DNA of 64,000 nucleotides from positions 186,001-250,000 of the forward strand of contig CAJNDS010002261.1 of the NCBI GenBank assembly GCA_905221605.1, read 5' to 3'. Origin of the DNA: Symbiodinium natans. Its lineage: Eukaryota > Sar > Dinophyceae > Suessiales > Symbiodiniaceae. The notes below the pieces were generated by a model. The model had not been told where the DNA came from. It made no database searches and saw only the letters and a list, made by a program, of their open reading frames with translations. Every line of letters begins with the position of its first letter. Positions within the stretch are counted from its first letter, which is position 1. Positions 10,007 through 18,800 of this stretch are shown here, one piece after another. A program made the position numbers and the translations under genes.

Positions 10007-12459
10007 TGTGTGTGTTTTGGGGCTTTTTTAGGGCGTTAGGGGAAAAAAGTTGGGTGTTTGCGGGACTGGGATTTTCGGGTTTAGACCCCCAAAGAGTAGG
10101 CTTTCCCTGAAGTACCCACGGACATGTTGTTTGTGCAAGAGTGTTTTGCTGTGACGGCGCATGTTGTTTTTGTGATTGGCCGCAGCAAGCCAGTAGTCAG
10201 CGTAGCATGCCATGGCGGGAAACTTGGCACTTTGCACGCCGGGACATCGGAGACCGCTGAGAAGAGATCGGCGATGTATTGGGCTGGTCAGAAACCCATA
10301 TCCGATGATGGATTCCTGTAGGTTGGTCACTGAGAGTTGGGGTGCCGTGCAGCCCGGGAGAGTAGAGAGGTCAAGGAGTTCGAGAGCTCTCGCAATTTTG
10401 AGACAAACCGGGATGATGGGGTCGTATATTTGCAGATATGCAGCAGGGAAAGTGTCCGGCAGGTAGAGCAACTGATTTGCAACCTGCAGGAGGTGTTCAG
10501 GATCAGTCAATCCGTCTGTGGGCTGCTTTGGCAGGCCCTTGCAGATGGACTGCCGCCAGGACGTTCTGTGAAACCGCCAGCGCTTAGAGGGCGCACGACC
10601 CGACTGGTCGGCTCGGCCGGGGACGCGGGTTTTGATGCGATGCTGCGAGGCTCAGGTGGCACGGCCGCGGTGCGGGAAGAGCTGTGTGACCTGCGACTTC
10701 GGTCCGGGGATGACTGTCCTGACCGACAATGCGGGGTGCTGGGCAAGGACCTCTGTTTTTCGAGGAGGCATTGCCGCCTTGGACAGGGAGTGGTGGGCCC
10801 TGTGGAAGGGGCGGTCACCTTGTCATCTCCAGCTCAGACGTCCAGACTCCTCGTCAATGGCCGATTCCGTGATTTCTCCAGTACGGACAGGGAGCAGCTG
10901 CAGCCCATTTAGGGACGTGCTATGCGGCCGGCCCTGTGCTCGAAGGGTGCTTCCTTTGCTTTGGCTTTGCCCTTCGTAGGCAGGGCCAGCGGCTGTGTGC
11001 TGTCGAAGAGGGCTCCAGGTACAAGGACGCGCCATCACCAGGCTTGGCCCACGGCTTGGCATCCTGGAAGGGCGCGCAGCGTACTGCATGAGGTAAAGGT
11101 TCAAGTTTGAACCCTCGGTGTTGCAATTGTGACAAGGTCCCCCGACAGTTGGCCGATCAAAAGAGGGGCACGGCTGATGGAAGAGAGACACACCCACGGG
11201 GCAGTGCAGACAAGCCATCAGTGCAAACCAATATTTCCCCCTCCCCGTGCACAGCCGCGTTCCTCCGCAAGTGCGGACGTCCTCGCGCCAATTTTGGCAT
11301 GAAGGCCTAGAGCGTCAGGAACGTGATTTTGCTTCTGGCAGACCGACTGCATTTTGCGAACCGCGCTCTGTGCTCCCTCCAACACAGCGCGAGTCAAGCC
11401 ACAACGGGTCTACTTCGACCTCTTCGTGTTCTGAGAGAGGGATGTTTCACCTTAGGATTGGATTGCTTCCGTTTTGCTTTTCTCTTGTGTGTTGTGTGTT
11501 GTTCTGTGCTGTTTGGCTGCTTCCGGTAGTCATGGCCGTCTCACCTCGTCGCAATAGACCGGCCCACTGTGCTGCTGATGTGGTAAAGGGGCGTCCGCGA
11601 TAAAAAAAGACTCCAAAGGCCTCGCGAAGCTCCGCCCAGACCTCACCCAGAAGGGCAGAAAGCTCGCAGCATCGGATTGGCTAGAAAGAAGAAAGCAGAC
11701 CTAATCTCAACCCAATTGGCCGAATAAATGCCGCGTTGAGCCCTGAATAAAGGTGCAACCGCCAGCTTGGCCCCAGAAGGTGCCGACGGGCTGATGGTGC
11801 GCATCCATGCTACCAATTTACTGAAGGCTACTTGGTGGATTTGTGAAGCTTTTGGAGGTTCCTTGGCCGGTCTATTCTCCTTTTTTCGGATCTTTAATGC
11901 ACTGCGGAATGCAGCGCGGGTGCTCTTTGCGACATGTGCTTTCCAGGTGCCACCGTGTTTTCCGGTTTCCGCTTTCAAGCATGTCGCCTTTGGGTGCATC
12001 TTATGTCGCGTCTTCCCACATTGCTAAGATCAGGAGACTGTTGCGATGGGTTCGGGTTTCGAGGGGGAAGCGGAGAAGGAGGAGCTCCTGTGGCTGGCGC
12101 CGGTCGCACTGGGGTTGTGCACGTGGCTGCTCCGGCTGCGTTGGCAGCGATCGAGCTTACTGGGATGCGAGCGGCCAAGTTGATGGATTTTCCTCCAGAC
12201 GGGGCCCGGCTTTGCCAGCGGCGCGCTTGTTGCATTTTGCGCGAGCGTTTGTGAAGCCTTCCAGAGGGGGCGAGCTGCGCAGTGCGTGGCCTATGGCTGC
12301 ACGGACACGCTGTGCGAGCTGAGCGGTTGGATTGTGGGTCCGTGGGAAATGTGTGCCTTTTTGGAGCTGTGGGCTCCCGGCGTAGCTTTGCTAAACTGCG
12401 TTATGGCAGTGCACAGAAACGGCCTTGTGCGAGTGCTGTGAGTAGGCGGCAATTTGCAT
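10007..12459. other. 2.4 kb without a supportable gene
   Basis: Open frames such as 10337-10912 (191 codons) and 11843-12322 (159 codons) exist, but none has a domain I recognise, and overlapping frames on both strands are equally long. The second copy of the dispersed A-run repeat is inside this stretch. I see no splice pattern that links the frames. Confidence 0.5.
11561..11609 (+). repeat. Dispersed 49-bp repeat with A-run end, copy 2
   Basis: This is the partner of 5547-5595 in the same orientation, about 6 kb away. It contains CTGATGTGGTAAAGG, GGCGTCCGC and a run of seven A. It is also preceded by a T/G-rich stretch. The two copies bracket the transposase-like pseudogene, but direct orientation and distance from that frame argue against transposon ends. 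Confidence 0.6.
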
Positions 12460-12683
12460 GAGGTCTTGCAAGCCTTAAAGAAGCCTATCTTGTGTGAGTT
12501 TGGGGCTTTGTTTGTGGGCCCAGAAAGGGGGTGCGTTTGGGACCACAAAATAAGCGCTTTTGAGGGTGCGTCGGAGGTCTTGGAGGCCTTAAGAGCTATC
12601 TTGCACTAGTTTGGGGGAAGGGGGTGTGTTCGGGACCCACAAAAAAGGAGCGGTGCGTCTGAGGTCTTGGAGGCCTATCTTGA
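12460..12683 (+). repeat. Degenerate tandem repeat, three units of about 87-114 bp
   Basis: Units start at 12460, 12574 and 12661 with GAGGTCTTG followed by CAAGCC or GAGGCC, then (TTAA)...TATCTTG. The first two units share a G-rich part containing GGGGGTG(C/T)GTT(T/C)GGGACC. The last unit is truncated. No coding role is visible. Confidence 0.65.
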
Positions 12684-12889
12684 GCGTCTCTGTGATTTCC
12701 TGTCGGTTTTTCTCCCTGGTAACTTGGAATGCTGTTTGGAGTGTGTGAGGCTCTGAGAGGCTTAGTAGCAGCTTGCATTCCAGTTTTGTTTTTCCGCTGT
12801 ATGAGGGTTGCTGCTGCAGCTGGGATTTCACGGTCATGTCAGGTTGTCAGTTCTGTGTCTGGGTCAGGGTCTAGTGAGGTCTGCCAGCC

Positions 12890-13982
12890 ATGTCTGCTTT
12901 GCTGGATGAGGCTTCTTACTCGATGGCAGGTTTGGGCGCGATTGAAGATGCCGCGCACATGCCGGAAGCCTTTCCGCCCGTGCCTCCGCTCCTCCGGGGC
13001 ACCTGCTGTTGATATGCCAAGTCTTCTTCTTCAGTATCGCGTTCCGATGGAGGTCCAGGAGGTTCTTGCGGCGTATTAGCCGGCGGAGTTTGCCATGGTT
13101 GCGATCTCCTTGCAGGCCTTAGATGCTTTCATGGACTCTCTTCCGCAGCCTCATGACTGTCCTCTGCCCTTGCTTCAGGGTCGCGTTGGGTTGCTGTGGC
13201 ACCGTCTTTGGGGAGTAATGCAAGTGATGGGGGCTGGGTGGAGCTCTTTCCTAAGAAGCTGGGTGCTGATGAGGTCCGACGTGTGGTGGAGGCCTTTGAG
13301 GCGAAGTTTCCCCGCTCGCCTCTTGGCTCGAAGCAGCTACGGGATCGTGAGTGGAAGCGGGTACCTGGAAACTCAGGCTTACTGAGGCTATGTGGCCTGC
13401 TCTACGATGAGATTCCTCAGCGAAACGTGCCTCTACAGTCTTTGGGCAAGCGTGCGCTTCAGGGTTTTCTCGAAGTCCACGCTGTGTCTATGGCTCTTTG
13501 TGGGGGAGCACATCTTCACACACTCCGGGAATTTCTATGAGCCTGCCGCTGGCTTGAGAGCTCCGAATGGGGCGGAGGCTATGGCCGCAGATCAGAAGTT
13601 GTGGCAGAGCATTGCTCGCTTGTTCAATCGTGAAGGTTGGAGCATGGATAATGCCATCCACGAGGTTTCTGTGGCAAGAGCGGATATGCAGCAGGCTCTT
13701 TTGATGCCCCGCCCTCTGCCGCCCAGTTGGATGATGTGTGGCGAGGTCGCCGGGGGGGTGGTAAGCCGATCGGGAAGTCCAGAGAGATCACGCTCCAGGG
13801 TTGGCGTCGTGGTCCTGGTACTGAAGAATGGCGAGCGCAGGCAGCTGTGTGGTGACTTTCAGTTTGGCAAGTGCACGCGGGCACATTGCAAGTTTGATCA
13901 TCTCTGCGCAATCATGCCGTCGGCGGGAAAACCGTGCCTGGCAGCTCACTGTGCCGAGGACCACCGTGCTACGCCACATTGA
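12890..13982 (+). pseudogene. YR-1: gag of a DIRS-like element with CCCH zinc finger (frameshifted)
   Basis: The protein pieces match the gag of YR-2 (47898-49083). Shared landmarks are GGWVELFPKKL versus a WADTFPPKL counterpart, a VP(L/V)-containing block before an alpha-helical stretch, and the AIHEVSVAR / AISEVVEVR pair. Both end in the same residues, HRATPH then stop. The start chosen is ATG 12890. Frame changes occur before 13196 and near 13530, so the copy is dead. The C-terminus has a CCCH finger of form C-x7-C-x4-C-x3-H (C codons at 13848, 13872, 13887; H at 13899), a plausible RNA-binding module for packaging element RNA. Assignment to a retroelement gag rests on this synteny with RT and recombinase in YR-2. 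Confidence 0.6.
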
Positions 13983-14312
13983 AGGTCTGGGGGGGTGTCG
14001 GACTCTGTGGTTGGAGTGAATGGGGATTCGATGTCACGTGGGCTGCCGCCCCCCTGTGCTGGGTCCTCTCGGGCCCCTGTGTTGTCTGTTCCGGATGTTC
14101 CGGTGCAGGCCCCATCAACCATTGTGTCGGTTGCTTCAGATTCCGACGAGGGAGGAGCTGAGTGTGTCGGTCAGGCCGTGACGCCGGTTGCTTCTTCGTC
14201 AGCTGCGAGCAAGGCTGGTGATGCCAGACAGTTTCGCTGCAGGCCTTGCAACCTAGTGAGCCTCAGCTTTCGTTGCCGTGTGCCCCGTTTTTTTCAAAAG
14301 GTCTCGACTTAG
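13983..14312 (+). pseudogene. YR-1: start of the post-gag open frame, truncated
   Basis: The frame of gag stays open for 110 codons after its TGA (13980-13982), giving a Ser/Pro/Val-rich sequence with no recognised domain. In YR-2 the same arrangement leads into the dioxygenase-like domain. Here the frame ends at 14312, close to where sequence alignable to Ret-A starts (about 14380), so YR-1 is cut off by that junction. Confidence 0.4.
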
Positions 14313-14379
14313 GATTAGGGAGTACCTTTTGTTTGAGTAGGCTGGCGGCTAGAATGCAAAGGTTCAGAACGAAGAGATC

Positions 14380-15326
14380 CATTGAGAAAGCAGAGATCGG
14401 TAAGCTGTATGCAGTGCTTGGAAGCTACTTGAGAAATTCGGCCATTGAAGGTTTTGAGAAGTGTCACGACGTCAGATGGATATGAAGTATGGAGAAAACT
14501 TCATTGCGAATTGGAGCCAAACAGCAGAAGCAGGAGCTTGGCAATGGCTCAAGCATTGGTTGGATTCCCAGCCATGTCGAAAGGAGCATCGCTAATGGAC
14601 TATGTCCTGACGTTCGAGAAGTTGGTGAACGAGTACGAACGGTTGAGCGGAGTGAAGTACGACCAGAACTTGATGACCGGAAAGATCATGAAAGGAATCC
14701 CTCAGGAGTTGAGGAGACATCTGGATGGTCGACATGAATGACAAAACAACCTATGCAGAAATGAGAGCACGGTTGCTGCAGTACGAGCAAAGCAGCCGGA
14801 CTTGGTCTGCAGAGAACATATTGTCTTCGTTGGCAGTCGCGAATTCGCAGCAGTCGAACAAGAACTCGAGTTATCAGGGACCGATCCCGACTGAGATTGA
14901 TCGAGTGTACTACGGAAATTCTGGAAGAGGTGGAAAAGGAAAGGATCGTGACAAAGGAAAAGGAAAAGGCAAAGATCGAGAAAAAGGCAAAGGAAAAGGA
15001 AAGCATGGCAAAGGTCGAGGATTCGGAAAAGGACGCGGAAAAGGAAAAGGAAGAGGCCGTGGCAAAGGACGAGGAAAGTATGGAAGCAAAGGCGTCAGGC
15101 AGGTTGGAAAAGGCTACGGAGACTCGAAAGGAAAAGGAAAAGAATCAACTTGCTACATATGCGGAAGGCCAGGACATTTTGCAGCTGAGTGCTGGCAGAA
15201 GTCGAGCAAAGGAAAAGGAAAAGTTGGAAAAGGAAAAGTGAGGCAAGTGCAAGCTGGAGATTGGTATGAAGACGATGGATGGAACTCGAGCGCTTGGAGT
15301 TGGGAAAAGGAAGACCGAAGCGAAGA
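14380..15326 (+). pseudogene. Ret-A gag 3' portion with CCHC knuckle
   Basis: Three frames read in succession (to 14440, 14445-14735, 14725-15326) align with residues about 160-470 of the Ret-B polyprotein. Landmarks are LMDYVLTFEKLVNEYE, TWSAENIL and PIPTEID. A strongly basic Gly/Lys/Arg tract and one CCHC zinc knuckle (CYICGRPGHFAAEC, near 15151-15192) follow. The piece stops at the GAAGA target site of Ret-B and continues at 25143. Frameshifts lie near 14440 and 14730. Confidence 0.85.
15322..15326 (+). repeat. Target-site duplication GAAGA, left copy
   Basis: The five bases GAAGA directly precede the left LTR of Ret-B and recur directly after the right LTR at 25143-25147. A 5-bp duplication is the usual product of retroviral-type integrases, and it fixes both ends of the element. 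Confidence 0.93.
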
Positions 15327-15461
15327 TAACAAACATTTCACTTTTCATGCCCGACTGTATATAGGCTCAAGCACCGCCCCTCGTGGAGCGCCGCGAGTGA
15401 AGGTAAAAGTGTGCCGAGAACCTGTGTTCTAGAAAGGTTGAGATTAGCCTTTAAACTTTTA
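15327..15461 (+). repeat. Ret-B 5' LTR, 135 bp
   Basis: It starts TAACAAACATTTCAC and ends TTTAAACTTTTA, so the ends are TA...TA rather than the usual TG...CA. A TATATAGG motif at 15358-15365 could act as a promoter element. It overlaps GGCTCAAG at 15364-15371, the last eight bases of the dinoflagellate spliced leader. The LTR is very short for a copia element. Its ends are conserved in the diverged LTR of Ret-A. Confidence 0.95.
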
Positions 15462-15473
15462 TGGTAGCGGAGC
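15462..15473 (+). promoter_or_regulatory. Ret-B primer-binding site (initiator tRNA-Met type)
   Basis: TGGTAGCGGAGC begins at the base after the left LTR. TGGTAGC(G/A) is complementary to the 3' end of eukaryotic initiator tRNA-Met, the usual primer for Ty1/copia elements. The same motif follows the unrelated LTR of Ret-C at 38477. Confidence 0.85.
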
Positions 15474-15581
15474 TGTTGGCAACGGCCAGCAGCTGAAGAA
15501 GCAGATCCAGGGAAAGAAGGTAAGCCCAGCCAGAGGGCTGGCAGCCAGCTAGCGAGCTGGAAGGAAGAGAAGGAAAAGCAG

Positions 15582-15754
15582 GAGTTAAGGTTTCTCAACT
15601 ACGCCCTGCGAAAGGAGAAGTTCGTTTTCCGGTGGACGTTATCACCGGAGGAAATTCGGAAAGAAGTCAAGAGGACAGCAAGAGTTAAGGTTCATTAACT
15701 ACGCCTTGCTGAAGCTGAAGAAAACAGGAGTTAAGGTTCATTAACTACGCCCTG
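15582..15754 (+). repeat. Three 27-nt repeats with hairpin potential in the Ret-B leader
   Basis: Copies lie at 15582-15608, 15682-15708 and 15728-15754, between primer site and start codon. Copies 2 and 3 contain GTTAAGGTTCATTAAC, in which GTTAA pairs with TTAAC around a six-base loop, followed by TACGCC(C/T)TG. Copy 1 is slightly diverged (GGTTTCTCAAC). The position suits RNA packaging, dimerisation or translation signals; that role is inference. Confidence 0.75.
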
Positions 15755-15828
15755 TTGGATCAGTAGAGAGAAGGAGGTGAAGAAGAGAGAGCCTTGAGTC
15801 TGGACGACTTGCCTAGATCGTCAGAACA

Positions 15829-18800
15829 ATGGCGGAACAGCAAAGAAACTTTGAAGCAATGTTGGCTGGCATTGGCCAGGCCACCGAAGCTCTAGGAAGA
15901 GTTGCGAGCCAAACAGCGACTCAACAACAGCAGCTGACAGAAGCAATGCAAAGGCTTACTGAGGCAGCTAGCCAAGGTGCTGCCCAGGCTGCGAGGAACT
16001 CCCCGAGAAGTGTGGGAGGTGAAGGAGCGCCAAGGGCGCAACCCTCAGGTGTCCCGTTCGACACCGGAGGAAAGATCTTGAAGCCGCCAGAAGTGTTCAA
16101 CCCGGCAACACTGGAAGAAGAAGTCTCTCAATGGAGTGACTGGAGTTTCGCCTTTAAGAACTTTCTAGCATTCATGGACTATGAGTTCTTGGCAGACCTG
16201 AAGAAAGCTGAAACATCAACGGATGCGTTGGACATCGAGGACGACATCGATGGATTCTATGCAGCGAGCGAAGGACGAAAGATACGAGGAATGAAGCTGT
16301 ATTCCGTCTTGAGCAGCTACTTGAAGAATCGCCCGTTGAAGGTGTTGAGAAGCATCGATAACATGGATGGATTTGAAGTCTGGAGGCGACTCACAATGGA
16401 GCTCGAGCCATCCTCAAGATCTAGAAGTCTGGCAATGGCCCAAGCTTTGGTAGGATTCCCTGCAATGGCAAAGGGCGCTAGCCTGATGGATTATGTCCTC
16501 ACGTTCGAGAAGCTGGTCAATGAGTACGAAAAGTTATCGACAACGAAGTACGATGACAACTTAAAGATCGGAACGTTGCTGAAGGGCATCCCACAGAATC
16601 TGAAGCAGCACATCATGGTAGGAATCAATGAGAAGACAAGTTACAACGACTTGAGAACGAAGCTGCTACAATACGAAAGAAGCAACCAAACGTGGTCTGC
16701 TGAGAACATCTTGGGGTCACTGAGCGTTCAGGCCCCAGGAACAAGTTCAAGCTCCAAGGAGTACCAAGGACCGATCCCAATGGAGATCGATCGTCTAAAA
16801 GGAAAAGGAAAGTATGAAAGAGGAAAAGGAGGAAGAGGAAAAGGAAAGTTCGAGAAAGGAAAAGGAAAGGGAAAAGGAAAAGAGAGAAAAGGCGGAAGAG
16901 GAAAAGGTCGCGGCAAAGGCCGTGGCAAAGGACGAGGAAAGTCTGTGAGGCAAGTGGAGAATGGTGGCTACGGAAGTCAAGGAAAAGGTTCAGGTGGAAA
17001 AGGATCAAGATCCGGTGTAGAATGCTACAAATGCGGAAAATATGGTCATTTCGCATCAGAATGTTGGACGTCAGCGAAAGGAGGAAAGGACTCCGGAAAA
17101 GGAGGAAAGTCGAAAGGAAAGATGCGACAAGTGCGCGAAGGCGAAGAAGATTGGAACCAAGATCAAGAATGGCCAAGTGGTGTGTGGAATGCACCATCAC
17201 AGTCAAGCGCCAGTTCACAGCCAAGCCAGTACCGAAGTCAAGAGCAATCGCAAGTGCGAGCTGCACAAGCTGCCAAAGGGAGTGAACAAGTGAGAAGAGT
17301 CAATGAAAGGTCGATGACAAGCATCGAGGAAGATGACGAAGAAGACGATGAAGAGATCGTAGACCTGATCGAGATGTTTCGAGAATGGGGATACAAGCCC
17401 TACGCAAGAATAGTGAAGATGAAGGAAGTTCAAGTGTTCGACATAAGTCAAGGAGATGAAGAGCTGAATGAGCTGGATGAGTACCAAATGTGGTATGAAG
17501 AAGACCAACCAGAAGTCAGACAGGAATCGGTTGAGAATCCAAGCCCAAGTCCAAGTGCTCAAGAAGAAGACCAACCAGAAGTCAGACAGGAATCGATTGA
17601 GAATCCAAGCCCAAGTCCAAGTGTCCAAGAAGCAAGTAAGGATCGAGTACGAACGGTTCGGTTCCCCGGATATGAAGACCTGATCGAAGTTGTGCTAGAC
17701 AGTGGAGCAGACTGCCATGTCTTGCCGTTAAGCTATTATAGCGAAGACCTCGGAGAAGTGGAACTTCCAGCACTAAAGATGGTCATCACGGATGCACAAG
17801 GAAACGCAATCAGAACGACTGAAGCGAGGACCAACATAACGTTCGAATTCCAAAGGTCCGATGGAAAGGTGATTAAGGTCAAGGACACCGCCGTGTTTGG
17901 TCAAGTGACCCAACCGCTGTTCGCAGTGGGGAAATTGTACAAAGTCGGTTGGGGCATCGAACCCCAGGATGCATACAGTGCTTTCTTGACGAAGCTAGTG
18001 AAGCGGAAGAATGGAACGTCGGTATCGTATGTCCCGATAAGGTTTGCAAGAAACTCAACGGTGACAGATCTGAGGATCTACCGAGCGGCAATGGAGAATG
18101 GACAAGGCGAAGTACCGATTTCAATCAGGAAACTCACCCTGACGAAGGAACTGAAGGATGACATAGAGAATGGCAAGTATGAAGAAGGTTGGTTTTATCT
18201 CACCGACGGACGACCGGTGAGAATTGACTGGGATGTGAACACTACGTACAGCCTTGGAAGAGATGAAGGAAGAGCGTTCAAGTACAGAACAACGCTAAGG
18301 ACCAGATATGAAGAAGAGCAGATAATCTGGGAAGAAATGGAATTTTATGAGTGTGCCGAGGAGTGGAGAGAAAAGAGTACAATGGTCATAGTACCAGAGA
18401 TCGAAAATTCAGTGGTCATCACGATCATGGAAAGATTCCCGAGAAGCGTTGAAGATTACGGAGAGTACAGAAGTCCGTACAAGGAGAAGGAGACAGAAGA
18501 GAAGCGTGATGTGGAGATGGAACCACAAGGACAAGAAGATCTATGGAAAGGTAGGTCAGAAGAAGAGTTGCAACGAGACATTGAAAAAGGGATTGAAGAA
18601 TTGGCACAAGCTCAAGGGCCTGGGTCGAACCCAGGAAAGAAATTACAAGAAGACAACGATGAGAAGGAGCGAAAGAAAGTTGAAGAACAACTTCCGAAAC
18701 TCGGAGAAGTAATGGAAGAGAGAATGAAGATTGGAGGAATTGAGCTTACACCAGCGAGTACGATAAAGCAATTGAGGAATGCTTGCGAGTTCCTCAAGAT

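Noticed and set aside
6630-10093. Terminal inverted repeat TTTGGGGGT around the transposase
   Set aside because: Only nine bases of low complexity match, with no target duplication; chance in G-rich sequence is likely.
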